A DNA stretch of 64,000 bases from Adiantum capillus-veneris (GCA_014529385.2 CM043954.1:5969306-6033305), one strand, 5' to 3'. Positions 9,913-21,563 are shown, counted from the stretch's first letter. Translations and numbers: made by a program. The notes: a model not told the origin generated them from the letters alone.

Positions 9913-11073
9913 CAGAAGGTCAAGTTTGACAGGCAAAAGGCACCAGGGTTATTGCAACCACTGCCTATTCCAGATAAACCATGGGAAAGTATTGCTATGG
10001 ATTTTATCTTTCATCTTCCGAGAACGCAGACAGGAAATGATGGTATTTGGACCATCATTTGTAGATTCAGCAAGCAAGCTCATTTTATTCCTGTCAGGAA
10101 GAAGATAAAGCCAAATCAGATGGCACCCTTGTTTATGAGCAACATTTTCAAGTATCATGGCATGCCACAGTCGATTGTTAGAGACCGTGATCCACGCATG
10201 ACAAGTTTGTTTTGGAGAGGCTTGTTTGAGAATATGGACACAAAGCTCAAATTCTCTTCGTCATTTCATCCTCAAACAGATGGGCAGTCAGAAGAGGCAA
10301 ATTCTATTGTCCTAGATCTACTGAAGTGCTATGTGTCAGAGCATAAAGGAAAGTGGGAGCAGTATTTGCCATTGGTGGAGTATGCATACAATAATACAGT
10401 GCATTCATCAACTAGCAAAGCACCTTTTGAGATAGTTGAAGGTGGCAAGAAAGTTCCTCCCATACTGCATACAAAGGACAAGATATTTGAAGCAGATAAG
10501 TATGTTCAGGACATGGATGAAATGTACAAGAAGGTCAAAGTGGCCTTAGAAAAGACTCACGCAAAGCAAAAGAAAGCAGCTGATCGTCACCGTCGTGAAG
10601 TGGTATTTTCACTTGTTGATTGGGTGCTTCTGCGCTTTGAAAAGGCAAGGTTAAAGAAGATGAAGGGCAAGGAAAGACTATTTCCAAAGCTCAGAATGCG
10701 TTACTATGGGCCTTTTCAAGTATGCGACATAATCAATGATGTTGCATATAGGCTGAAATTGCCTGAGAGTTGGAAGATTCACAATGCGTTTCATGTGAGT
10801 CTTCTCAGACCCTATGTGGGTGATATGCCAGAAGATATGCCAGCTGAAGATCAGCCGGAAGTCGAGGAACTTGACGAGATCTTGGTCCCGGAACTGATTT
10901 TGGCACATAAAGAAAGAAAAGTGAAAGGCAAGGTTGTTAGCGTTATTTGGTGAAGTTCAGAAACTATCCACCATTGGATGCTAAGTGGATGGAAGAAGGT
11001 GAACTTGCAGAGTCACCAACTGTGTTATCACTTTACCTTGAAGCCTTCGATTTGCAACCTACCTTGACCCCTT
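9913..11073 (+). pseudogene. pol: Gypsy A integrase core and chromodomain-like tail
   Basis: The DDE core is complete by eye: Asp in SIAMDFIFHL, Asp in VRDRDPRMTSL and Glu in DGQSEEANS. GPF/Y-type C-terminal residues follow (MRYYGPFQV, then HNAFHVSLLRPYVG). The chromodomain-like end begins EILVPELILAHKER. A frame change near 10940-10953 moves its second half (YLVKFRNYPPLDAKWMEEGE) into another frame ending at 11073. Chromodomain tails steer integration to certain chromatin. The integrase segment 9952-10953 is otherwise open, so this is the best preserved part of the element. Confidence 0.93.
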
Positions 11074-11647
11074 GAGTTTCAGAGCTACATGGATTGTCGG
11101 TGTGACAATGGATTCTGAAAGAAATGATGTACATGTTATTTAAAGTGAGCTCAAATGAAGTACATGTTACATGAATGTTAGAGTTGTACAGATTGTCAGT
11201 TTGGCAATTGCTCTTATAGAATGTCCTAAAGTTTGGTTAGTGCTATAGAAGTGACTATTTCTTGTCAGTTTGTCAAGGATACAGTAATTGCTTCTATTAA
11301 AGAGCATGTGTAACTGCATTCTTAAACTGTCGGTTTGGGTATGCTCGAAAATGTTACTGGATCCAACGTGTACTAAAAGACAGTGGCAAAATGCGTAGCT
11401 ACCATTTTGTCATTGGAAAGTTAATGACTCAAAGCAATGGCAGAGTGCGAAGCTACCACTATGTCATTGGGACAGGGTTCACACGCACGCAATACATGTG
11501 TCAACGAGGTGTTGAATACACCAGGGTTGACAATGAGCATGTATGTGTCGTACATGTGTCGACAAGTGTGCGCACACCCGAGTGTTGACTGTGAGCATGT
11601 ATGACATAGATGCAAACAAGGACGTTTGAGATTTCAAGAGGGGGGTA
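11074..11647 (+). other. Gypsy A 3' untranslated region and polypurine tract
   Basis: No gene is visible. The region carries short imperfect direct repeats, for example AGCTACCATTTTGTCATTGG and AGCTACCACTATGTCATTGG (about 11397 and 11454), and TGTCGGT/TGTCAGT..TTG motifs about every 60-80 bases. It ends with the polypurine tract AAGAGGGGGGTA (11636-11647) next to the 3' LTR. Confidence 0.75.
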
Positions 11648-13113
11648 TGTCACCAACATGTGACTACTATCTATCCTTTTTGTTGATTTCTTTCTTATTA
11701 TTTATTTCTTTTCACTTTTTGGAAACACCCCTCTAGAAATCTAACTGCCCTGCATTGCATAGCTAGTGTGGAACTATTCAGAGGGAGTCCAGGCCTGAGG
11801 GCAAGAGAGCACTAAGGTTGGACAAGGACTATGGTTAGCCAAAGTGGGGTCATTGACTAGCCAAAGTGGAATCCTTTGCTACATAGGCTACATTTCAGTT
11901 CTTGGTGTGGCTGCAGTTTACAAAGAGGGTCAGATGACCTAGAAAGATACAATGGCAGCATCTCCTAAAATTTAGGGAACTGCTATTTTGGACCTGAAAA
12001 TGTGTTCGCGTCATTAGCTCTAGAATGACGAGAGGAACATTTTATTGCTCTGCTGCAAAGTCAACTGATGCGCCAGTTGAGATATTTTTAGCCGGGAATG
12101 CCCAAAGTCGGAAAGTGTGCCATGTGGCACTTCGTGAGCATTCTGCTACTCCTGGCCAGAGAGGAGGCGCCTAAAATGAGAGAGGAGACTCATTTGCAGC
12201 TTTGTCACAGGTTGAGAGCTATGGAGTGCTTCCTTTACCTCTTATGTACAGTGCGGTGCCAGGAGTGATACCTTGCACGCTACGCACTGCTCTCTCTCTC
12301 CCCTATGAGCAGTATATTATGCCCCTCTAGTGGGCTTTTCATTTGACCAATGTACAGTTATGTGGGTTCATGCGCGATTGCCAAGGCAAGAGCCTCTTGC
12401 ACAGGTACTGGATTAGCTAGCGGCTAATCCCCCGCAGGTACAGGTGAATTCGGAGAGGTTTCACGTGTGAAATCCCGGCCGCTTCAAAGGGCAAGTAGCC
12501 CTACAGGTGCGGGAGCTCGAGGACTTGCTACAGATGCGACCGGCACACGAAACGGAGCTCGAAACACTGAATTACAGCCTGCTGTGTATTTTTGCAGGTT
12601 TAGGGTTTCGGTCCTAAACGGACCCTAATACCCCCAAGAGGTTCGGGGACGCGAGGGGACCGCTGTACAGGTGATCTGGTGCATTTTCGGGGCAGAAAAC
12701 AGAGAATTCAGCGTGCTGCAGATTCTCGCCAGGTTTTGCAAAGTGTCCATATGCGTCAGGAAAGTCATCCAATGCGTGGGGATACTGACTGTGAAGGGTC
12801 CTAGTACAGTTATGCTGCCGAAATCTGGCCAGAACAGATGAAATTCAGCCCAGATTGTGCAGGGCAGCTTGTAGGGAACCACAGCTTTTATTCCCTCTTT
12901 TAAAGAATAAAGAAATACCGAAAGGGACGCCTATTTGGGGGCCAATCTGGTGCCGGTCTTCTCATACAGGTGCAATCTAGCAACCTGTATCCCTTTCCCC
13001 TTTGTTGTGTCTTGAAAGTACAGGTAAAGTTGGCGACAAATTAAATGGGTGAAAGCGAATAAAGTTTAAGTCTAAGGTTTACCGCCCTTTTTGGATTTAA
13101 CAGGCCGGTTACA
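11648..13113 (+). repeat. 3' LTR of Gypsy A
   Basis: It starts TGTCACCAACATGTG and ends GGCCGGTTACA, and aligns end to end with 3248-4712 with scattered substitutions. It is followed by the TSD CGTTC. Confidence 0.97.
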
Positions 13114-13118
13114 CGTTC

Positions 13119-13202
13119 TCTTGACGCCTTCTCTGAAACTCAGAGTCAAGCACATAAGCCGCCACATGAAGCGGAGAATAGTATGCATTCCACCTGGACT
13201 CA
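13119..13202 (-). pseudogene. hAT transposase, middle segment
   Basis: This short island lies between Gypsy A and the E0 LTR. Minus-strand reading gives RWNAYYSPLHVAAYVLDSEF, the well-known hAT stretch before the dimerisation region. It is in phase with the upstream part at 37283 and the downstream part ending at 3247. In the E0 junction the duplicated bases are ACTCA (13198-13202) and GCTCA (37283-37287), one mismatch. Confidence 0.9.
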
Positions 13203-14500
13203 TGTCACGTGCATATCTAACCCTATGTGTACGTGGACAAGCTACTTCATGACATGGGTTCAGTTCAGTTCAGTCAGCCTAGATTAGAAAGTGTTCTGGC
13301 ACTTCTGTGAGTCTGTTCGCAGACCGTGCATGTCCAGACACTTAGAGTAGATGCATATCCTCTGGTTGCACACAGCATGATCATCAGATTACCATCAGAA
13401 CCCATCAGGAGCATTTTTACAGTGGATAGACCTATTTTCCCTATTTTAGCCAATTTTTAAGTGACTTTTGTTGGGAACTAGGTAGGGCAATTTTGATAGC
13501 CAAGTATATAAGAAAACCGAGCGCTAGCATAATCTGGGAGAAGAGGCAGCAGGGACCTGACATCCACAGTGCACCTTCTCAAGCAAGACCCCCCCCCCGA
13601 CAAGAAGACTCGGCGTCTTCAGCCAAGAACAACCAGCATTTTCTACAAGTGCAAATTCAGCCCAGCCTTTGCAGTTGCAGATCAAGCCCGGCATTACCAG
13701 ACCCAGCAGAAGCCATAGCGTTTTTGCAGCAGAGCCCAGATCAGCCATAGCGTTTTTGAATCAGCAGTACAACACATCGCTTTGCAGATTCTCCACAACG
13801 GAACCATCATAAGCATCAGCATTTTCAAGTTTCAGCATCAAGACTCCGCAGTAGAGCCCCCAAACCTCGCAGATCTCACCTTCCCGCAGCAGACCCTCGC
13901 CGCACCGTCGGATCAGCCATAGTTTGCAGTTTCAGCACGGATGTAAGCTGCAACGGAATGAATGTTGAAATTTGCTCAAGATGAGTGCTCCGAACTGTGC
14001 TCAAGGTTCCTTTTACTTACGGAAGGGAGAGCCTTCCGTTCCTTTAGTGAGAGAGTGCAATGGACACAAACAAAGTGGTGAACACTATGAATGAAGGTGC
14101 TAAGACTGAGAGATAGAGAGAGAAGAGAATACGACACCAGAATATTGTCAAACCCTCCTCCGAAGGCCCCACTCTCTATGGCGAGAGCGGTCTACAATTG
14201 ATTGCACAAATCTCTACAATGCTTTGGACTTGCCGACGATGAGGACGACGACGAGACGGGCTGAAATCTGAAAATTCTAAGGGCTGAAATCTACAAATCT
14301 TTATCTGCTGAATTTTGACTCTATGTCGGCGACGATGCCGATGGCGACGACGCGCTGAAACGCAGATGCTGAAATCTGCGTTTTCCGGGCTGAATCTGTA
14401 AACCTTGCGGAATCTGACCGTGCGGCGAGGAACTGCTGCGGGAAGGTGAGATCTGCGAAGTTCAGGGTTCGACTGCGGAAACTGACTCCTGAAAACTGAA

Positions 14501-15625
14501 CATGTCACAAAACGGGAGCATACACGAGCACTTAGAAATCTGAAAATTAAATTACTTTGCAAATGTGAGAGAAGGGAGAAGATCGACACAGTATTGGGGA
14601 CCAGAAGATGGGCTGGTCCCCCCCCCCCCCGTTAAGAGTATTCTTTTATTCAGGGAGAATTCGTATACAAGCACGAGAACCCGAGGAAACCCCTCCGTTC
14701 TGTAATCTTAGACCCGAAGGTCGTGCTTTCCCATAAAGGGCTCGGGCACAAGGCCGTTCCTTCCCGTAAGGGACTTAGGCGTGAAGTCGTACTTTCCCGT
14801 AAGGGACTTAGGCGTGAAGCCGTACTTCCCCGTAAGGGACTTAGGCGCGAAGCCGTACTTTCCCTTTTCCCGTAAGGGACTTAGGCGTGAAGTCGTACTT
14901 CCCCGTAAGGGACTTAGGCGCGAAGCCGTACTTTCCCGTAAGGGACTTGGGCGTGAAGCCGTACTTTCCCGTAAGGGACTTAGGCGTGAAGCCGTACTTC
15001 CCGTAAAGGGCCCTCCCGTAGGACGGTAGATTCCTGCAAAACAAACCACACAAACACGCGACAACAATTCGTATGGAGAATCCACAATAGATACCTGTCG
15101 CTCTTGCGCGGGAAAAAGCGACTTCCGTGCTTCGCAGTCTCGCGATCTCTTGCGGCAGAGTCTTCTCTTGCTGACGTTGGTACCCCCTTTGAGTGAGGGC
15201 ATGTGGTGCTTTTATAGCTCCCTGGCCACGACACGAATAGCTGCTCGCGTAGAGATCGCGGCCGGTTTTTTTTTTTTTTTTTTTGGGTGCGCTGTTCTAC
15301 CCGAAATAGGGAGAGAGAATTCGCTGGCTGGTTTTGTTGCCGTACTTTCCCGTAAGGGACTTAGGCGCGAAGCCGTACTTTCTCGTAAGGGACTTAGGCG
15401 TGAAGCCGTACTTCCCGTAAAGGGCCTTCCCGTAAGACAGTAGATTCCTGCAAAACAAACCACACAAACACGCGACAACAATTCGTATGGCGAATCCACA
15501 ATAGATACCTGTCGCTCTTGCACGGGAAAAAGCGACTTCCGTGCTTCGTAGTCTCGCGATCTCTTGCGGCAGAGTCTTCTCTTGCTGACGTTGGTACCCC
15601 CTTTGAGTGAGGGCATGTGGTGGAA
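14501..15625. mobile_element. Unclassified insert with 33-base minisatellite in EA 3' LTR
   Basis: E-family LTR sequence stops near AAACTGAAC (14500) and resumes at GAACGCTAGGG (about 15624), so about 1.12 kb is inserted; GAAC at both edges may be a short duplication. Inside are a C-run (14621-14632), a minisatellite of CCGTAAGGGACTTAGGCGTG-type units about 33 bases long (14705-15010 and 15339-15415), and a block of about 210 bases present twice (15004-15213 and 15415-15624). A T-run of about 18 lies near 15267. The minus strand is open through the repeats (STASRLSPLRE units), probably only because the unit length is divisible by three. I do not recognise the element. Confidence 0.65.
14705..15010. 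repeat. Minisatellite, about 33-base units, 8-9 copies
   Basis: The unit is close to CCGTAAGGGACTTAGGCGTG followed by AAGCCGTACTTTC. Units vary at a few positions (GCGTG/GCGCG, AAGTC/AAGCC) and one has an extra TTTCC. A short second block is at 15339-15415. Units are adjacent with no spacers, so this is not a CRISPR. Confidence 0.95.
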
Positions 15626-16460
15626 CGCTAGGGCTGATTTGTCTTTATCTGCAAAAACGTTGTTGATCTGTTGGTGCAAACCGCTAACGCTAGGCTGATC
15701 TGTCTTTCGTTGTCGCCAGGCTGCTGCAGATGCAAAAACGCTGGCTGATCTGGGTGCAAAACGCTAGGCCTTCTTGCAGATGAAAAAACGCTAGGCCTGC
15801 CCTGCTGGGGTCCTGCTGAGAAGGTGCCTGTTGAACTGAGTTCCTGCTGCCTCTTCTACCAGAAAGTGCTAGCGCTAGGTTTGCTTATATACAAACTTAG
15901 CAAAATTGCCCTACCTACTTTCCAATAAAAGTCACTTAAAAATAATAAGTCAAAAATGTCAAAAATAGGGAAAATAGGTCTATGCACTGTAAAAATGCTA
16001 CTAATGGAATCTGACTGGAATACGATGGTCATGTTGTGTGCAACCAGAGGATATGCATCTAAATTAAGTGTCTGGACATACACGGTTTGCGAACAGACTC
16101 ACAAAAGTGCCAAATCACTTCCTATTCTAGACTGACTTGATTGAATTGAACCCTGGTCATGCTGTAGCTTGTCCACGGACACATAGGGTTGGATGTGTCA
16201 CGTGACATCCCTCCTTTTCAAAGTGAGGTACTGGTACCGAACTGTATGGCGTCGAGGGAGATCGCCAATAACATCCGGAATCCTCAAAAGGAGTCTTCGC
16301 CGGCCCACTCTGATGTGTGCGTCGTGCGATACTTGAACTTCATAAAGGTCTGCAACGCTTGCTTCTTTGGGCCGCAGGGAAAGCGACAAAATCTTCTGAG
16401 TCTCCTTCAATGCTTCCACTTCTTCTATGGAGGTAGGTCCACCTTCTTCAAGAATCTCCG

Positions 16461-17082
16461 TGTCACAAGACGGGCACCACATGCCAATAGAAAAGATCAG
16501 ACTGAACAGAGTTTTAGCACTTCAATAACAACTGAACTGAAAGAGAGACGACACGCAACACGGAGTGGCGGAATTCCACCCCAGAGAGTATTGGCCCCAA
16601 ACCTTGGCGCCCCTTTCAGTATTTCTTTATATTGCATCAAGACAGTACAAGCCGGTACTCCAGACTCTGCACCTTCTCCAGGAAGCATGCCAGAGAATGA
16701 GCCCTAACCTCATATTTAAAGGCGCTTGGCCTAAAAAGCAATTACAGTGAAAAGCCTTCAAACTTAAAAGCATTTGGTCCAAAAGCAAAGCCAAAAAGTT
16801 GCCAACGTAAATCACAGAAATCCGTACAGCCTGCCACATCATCAACCAGCGCAATTTTCGGAAATCTCCCTGCTGCCCTTAGGGTTAGGGTTTCTTCAGT
16901 TTTAGGGTTAGGGTTTCCAAAATTAGGATTTGCAGGTTTTAGGGTTAGTGTTTCCAAAATTAGGATTTCAATAGTTAGGGTTTTTGGCAGAAATTAGGGT
17001 TAGGGTTTCTACTCCCGGGCAGCCACGTCATATGTAAGTTCGCTCCATTCTTTAGGCTTTGACACGTCAGCAGTTTGTTACA
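16461..17082 (-). mobile_element. Gypsy solo LTR in EA internal region, TSD CTCCG
   Basis: A 622-base block, TGTCACAAGACGG to GTTTGTTACA on the plus strand, is flanked by CTCCG (16456-16460 and 17083-17087). It shares the order and motifs of Gypsy B LTRs: GTATTGGCCCCAAA, GGCGCCCCTTTCAGTATTTC, then a TATTTAAAGG-type box and many TTAGGGTT motifs. It is clearly diverged from B. Without it the EA sequence reads through TTTTCAGCCTCGGAGATTC on the minus strand, as in EC and ED. Confidence 0.93.
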
Positions 17083-17345
17083 CTCCGAGGCTGAAAATTC
17101 ATGAAACCACTTCCAACGCAAAAACATGAACATACCCATTCCATCTAAAGTGACTGGAAAAAATATCGTCTTCTCTAAAGACTGTGCATGCAATGTAGAT
17201 GAAAAAATAGACGGAGTGCCAACCCGTTCACCACACACACGCAAACAATGAGATCGAATCTTGTGTTTCTGATCTAAATCAATCAACTATGGCAAAACAC
17301 AATGGAAATGCCTATGCTTGATGCTCAATCTTTCTTGTGCTCTTT

Positions 17346-18378
17346 CTACGATTGTGTTGTGCAAGGAAGAGACATGGAATGTGACTTCCTTGAATGCATA
17401 CTTTTCAGCTTTTCATGAATAATCCACATACATCTGTGCTCATTCATGAGTGAAATGTGCTCAACGTACAATATGTCATGCCTAGGAAAAGGGATCACAT
17501 AAAGACGCTGACTAAAATACATGAAACGATCACGAATGAAACACTCGAACAATGCGTGCTGACTAATCATGCGAACACATAGTACTTCCTGTAAGGATTC
17601 TTTGAACCTAGGCTCGAGAGCCAAAATTGGTTCGTCGTGTTTAATCAAAGCTTCCTGTGGCGGTTCTGTCGACCTCAACTCAAGAGCAAAGACCGGTTCT
17701 TCGTGATTGATCGAATCTGCAATGAGGTTAGCTTCGCTAGAAAAAGCACCAACTAAACCATCATCCTTGTGAACAATCACGTCATCTTCATGCAAATCAT
17801 CATGCTTGTGAGAAATCACATCTTGATCATAATGCTTGTCCTTATCATCCAAATCATCATGCTTGTCATTATCATTCAAATCATCATGCTTATCATCATG
17901 CAAATCATTTGTGTCATGCTTTGGAGAAGAAGAGACTAAGAGTCTCCTTTTCCCGAATCTCTTGCATCTGTGCCTGCACTTGAGAAAAGAGTCGCAAGAA
18001 CTCTTTCATGTGTTGGTCGCTCTTTTCTTTTCTTGCTTTGTTCTCGCGATCAAATTCTACTTGTCTTTCCAAGCGTACTTGCTCGTGCTCATGCTCTCTG
18101 TCTTCCATTCTTGCTTCGTATTCACGATCTATGGCTGCCCTTCTTTCTACGGATTCACGATTTATGGCTGCCATTCTTTCTGCGTTTCTTGCTTTGCGTT
18201 CTAACTCCCTGTCCATCATCCTCTTGTCGAAAGCCTCCATAGGAGTTAGTGCAATCCTTGTCGTAGATGGGGAAGGGGGAGGGTCGGGAAAACCTCTTGG
18301 TGGGGAGAATTCTTCTTTGCCTCTCTCATGCTCATCACTTCCAAGCGAAGTATACATTCCGCTTCGAGTGATGACCAT
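17346..18378 (-). pseudogene. E-family protein in EA (coiled coil plus HDD repeat)
   Basis: This is the family reading frame, starting MVITRSGMYTSLGSDEHERG at 18378. Residues about 50-150 are a charged coiled coil (ELERKARNAERMAAINRE). The frame changes between 17914 and 17903. The second part begins with a His-Asp repeat (DDKHDDLNDNDKHDDLDDKD), passes an acidic linker with EEPVFALELR and EPILALEPR, and ends in the conserved C-terminal block (FIRDRFMYFSQRLYVIPFPR, HDILYVEHISLMNEH). EC and ED carry the same order. No zinc knuckle, protease or polymerase motif is present. A Gag-like role is possible from its place after the primer site, but I do not recognise the fold. Confidence 0.75.
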
Positions 18379-18849
18379 ACACTATAATCTTGGTTCTTAA
18401 GTTCACGAGGAACTTGGGTTCTTGTGGGTCTTGGGTTCTTGAGGGTCTTGAGTTCTTGAGGTTCTTGAGGGTCTTGAGGTTCTTGAGGTTCTTCTTTCGC
18501 TTGCAATCTGTGTTAGAGAAGGATCTTCTCTTTACCCAAGTTCTGCTCTTTTCCGCGGGTGCACCCCTTGGCGGCCTTGCGCTCACACCGAGGTTGCTTT
18601 TTCCCACCTCACGTCAATTGGCCGGCCGCTAAGTGCACGGTCCACTCTCAATGAGTGAAAAGAGGCACAAGGGGAGGCTGGACAAGCCCTTCTTTCTTGG
18701 GATTCCTGTCACTCTTCAAAAACACGATTAGGAATCGACACGCCCAAGTGAACTTGGGTTCGTGCGACTCAACAAGCAAAAAAAATTATGTGGTTCTTGT
18801 GGTTCTTTCCTTGAGTGATACAAGAACACTGCCAAAGCTCTGATACCAA
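18379..18849 (-). promoter_or_regulatory. EA untranslated leader and primer binding site
   Basis: Between the primer site (18837-18848) and the start codon lies a leader of about 460 bases with the palindrome GGCCGGCC (18620-18627) and a run of AAGAACCTC/CAAGAACCC repeats (about 18395-18500). EC and ED have the same parts. In LTR elements such leaders usually hold packaging and dimerisation signals. Confidence 0.6.
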
Positions 18850-19003
18850 TGTAAGGTGCAGCGGAATGAATGTTGAACTTTGATCAAGATGAGTGCTCCG
18901 AATTGTGCTCAAGGTTCCTTTTACTTACAGAAGGGAGAGCCTTTCGTTCCTTTAGTGAGAGAGTGCAATGGACACAAACAAAGTGGTTAACACTGTGAAT
19001 GAA

Positions 19004-20245
19004 TGTCACGTGACACATCCAACCCTATGTATACGTGGACAAGCTACTTCATGACAAGGGTTAAGTTCCGTCAAGTCAATCTAGAATAGGAAGTAATCTG
19101 GCACTTTTGTGAGTCTGTTCGCAGACCGTGCATGTCCAGACACTTATGTTAGATGCCTATCCTCTGGTTGCACACCGTATGACCATCAGATTCCAGTCAG
19201 ATCCCATCAGTAGCATTTTTACAGTGCATAGACCTATTTTCCTTATTTTGGACATTTTTCACTTATTATTTTTGAGTGACTTTTGTTGGAAAGTAGGTAG
19301 GGCAAATTTATGAAGTTCGTATATAAGAAAACCTAGCACTAGCACTTTCTGGCAAAAGAGCCAGCCGGAACAGTTTGTTCAATAGGCAACTTCTCGGTAA
19401 GACTCCCCCCCTAGACAACTCTGGCGTTTTCTCTCACCAGAAGGCCTAGCGTTTTTGCATCAGATCAGCCAGCGTTTTTGCACTTACAAATTCCCGGCTA
19501 CAGTACTGAGTAGACAGCAGATCAGCCCTAGCGTTAGCAGATTTCCCACAAGAGAGCAAATTCCTAGCATTAGCAGATTTCCACCGCAGCAACCTAATCA
19601 GCCCTAGCGTTTTTTATTTGCAGATCAGCCTCGGCGTTTTGCAATTCCATCGCGACAGATTCAGCCCTAGAACCAGCATTTTCAGTTTTCAGCAGTCAGT
19701 GACCGCAGAAGAAGTCCCGAACCTCGCAGATCTCACCTTCTCGCAGCAAATCCTCGCCGCACGGTCAGATCCCGCGTAGTCTGCAGATTCAGCCCGAGAA
19801 ACGCAGATTTCAACATCTGCGTTTTCAGCGCATCGTCGTCGCATCGTCATCATGGAAATCGTCACCGACATAGAGTCAAAATTCAGCAAATAAAGATTTG
19901 CAGATTTCAGTCCTTAGAGTTTCCAGATTTCAGCCCATCTCGTCGTCGTCGACATCGTCGGCAAGTCCAAACATTGTAGAGATTTATGCAATCATAAGTA
20001 GACCGCTCTCACCATAGAGAGTGGGGCCTTCGGAGGAGGGTTTTACGTCTCTGGTGTCGTATTCTCTTCTCTATCTCTCAGTCTCATGCACGTCCATTCA
20101 CAGTGTCCATTCACTTTGTTTGTGTCCATTGCACTCTCTCATTAAGAATGGAAGGCTCTCCCTTCCATAAGTAAAAGGAACCTTGAGCACAGTTCGGAGC
20201 ACTCATCTGGAGCAAAGTTCAACATTCACTCCGCTACACCTAACA
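19004..20245 (+). repeat. 5' LTR of EC with primer site
   Basis: It starts TGTCACGTGACAC and ends CGCTACACCTAACA. The primer site TTGGTATCAGAGC follows directly (20246-20258) and matches the methionine-initiator tRNA type. It has the family features: TATA-like GTATATAAGAAA (about 19319), GCGTTTTTGCA motifs, GTC-rich run and the C-C-G-C-T-C-T-C hairpin with a G-T wobble (about 20001-20021). Confidence 0.95.
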
Positions 20246-20917
20246 TTGGTATCAGAGCTTTGGCAGTGTTCTGTATCACTCAAGGAAAGAACCACAAGAA
20301 CCACAGAAAATTTTTTTGCTTGTTGAGGTCGCATGTAACCCAAGTCTTCTTGGGCGTGTCGATTCCTAATCGTGTTTGAAGAGTGACAGGAAACCCAAGA
20401 AAGAAGGGCTTATCCAGCCTCCCCTTGTGCCTCTTTTCACTCATTGAGAGTGGACCGTGCACTTAGCGGCCGGCCAATCGACGTGAGGTGGGAAAAAGCA
20501 ACCTTGGTGTGAGCGCAAGGCCGCCAAGGGGTGCGCCCGCGGAAAAGAGCAGAACTCGGGTGAAGAGAAGATCCTTCTCTAGCACAGATTGCAAGCGAAA
20601 GAAGAACCTCAAGAACCTCAAGACCCGCAAGAACCTCAAGAACTCAAGAACCCCAAGAACCAAGACTCCCAAGAGCCCAAGTTCCTCGTGAACTTAAGAA
20701 CCCAAGACCACAAGAACCCACAAGAACCCTCGACATCAGTGGATGGTCATCACTCGAAGCGGAATGGATACTTCGCTTGGAGGTGATGAGCATGAGAGAG
20801 GTGAAGAAGAATTTTCCCCACCATGAGTTTTTCCGACCCTCCCCCTTCCCCATCTACGCCAAGGATTGCACCAGATCCTATGGAGGCTTGGTGCAAGACG
20901 ATGATGGACATGATGAC
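20246..20917 (+). pseudogene. EC leader and start of the E-family protein
   Basis: The leader holds the GGCCGGCC palindrome (20468-20475) and CAAGAACC repeats (about 20600-20720). The family start MVITRSGMDTSLGGDEHERG is at 20748. A TGA follows EEFSPP near 20823, so the frame is broken early. Gypsy B interrupts after GGACATGATGAC at 20917, and the protein resumes at 32855. Confidence 0.75.
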
Positions 20918-21550
20918 TGTAACAGACTTGGACACTCAAAGTCAAGAATCAATCGCGAGAGCACCAAATAACCACTTCAAAACAATTCACAGATCACAAT
21001 AGATTTGCAGTGGCCCGGCGGAGTTCCATGCCTAGAGATATTGGCCCCAAAGACTGGCGCCCCTTTCGGTATTTCTTTATGTATTAAATCAATGTCAAAG
21101 TACAAAGAGCGGTTAGGGTTTCACTCTCTGACTCTGCGTCCAGATGCTCTGCAGAGTGAGCCCCTCACCGCGTATTTAAAGATTATAAGGGATGCCCAAA
21201 AGCAGAGCCCCAAAAGCTTTCAAAACCAAAAGCCAAAATTTCTCTCTCTCAAACCCTCTATAGGGTTTTTAAAATAAAGCAATGGACTCTCTCTCTCCAA
21301 TTTGCGTCCCCCATGGGGCTGCTTTTCAGCCCGTAAAATCCGAAAATCCGTACACTGCTGCCACGTGGCATTTGCCGCCTGCTTTTGGGGTTTCCAGTCA
21401 CTTTAGGGTTTCAGCCAGCAGTTTGGGTTGGAATTTCCAGAAATTAGGGTTTCTGCAAATTAGGGTTTTTGGCAAAAAAATTAGGGTTTGCAGGAATTTG
21501 GCAAAAATTAGGGTTTCTGTTGTCGGTAGCCACATCATCACTTTGTGACA
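20918..21550 (-). repeat. 3' LTR of Gypsy B
   Basis: On the plus strand it runs TGTAACAGACTTGG to CACTTTGTGACA. It contains GGCGCCCCTTTCGGTATTTC, a GTATTTAAAG box and TTAGGGTTT motifs spaced through 21405-21520. Confidence 0.96.
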
Positions 21551-21563
21551 TACCCCCCTCTTG

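Larger units (their letters stand above)
3248..13113 (+). mobile_element. Ty3/Gypsy chromovirus A, full length, TSD CGTTC
   Basis: The element has two LTRs of about 1465 bases (3248-4712, 11648-13113), gag, protease, reverse transcriptase, RNase H, integrase with a chromodomain-like tail, and a polypurine tract. It is flanked by perfect 5-base duplications CGTTC (3243-3247 and 13114-13118). It inserted into the hAT transposase gene and was itself hit by an E-family solo LTR (7778-8958). Frameshifts in gag, a stop in reverse transcriptase and a stop in the integrase zinc finger make it non-autonomous now. Its gag and pol are homologous to Gypsy B and F in this window. Confidence 0.97.

Noticed and set aside
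14705-15010. CRISPR-like regular repeats
   Set aside because: Units of about 33 bases are directly adjacent with no spacers, in a plant transposon context, so this is a minisatellite.
14708-15202. Protein gene on the minus strand with STASRLSPLRE repeats
   Set aside because: The unit length is divisible by three, which keeps several frames open on both strands, and no other sign of coding was found.
16855-17010. Interstitial telomere
   Set aside because: TTTAGGG-like motifs are spaced and degenerate and lie inside an LTR with a TSD, so they are LTR motifs and not a telomere array.
17836-18400. Plus-strand frames rich in Ser, Leu and Phe
   Set aside because: They are antisense shadows of the E-family coiled coil and His-Asp repeat.
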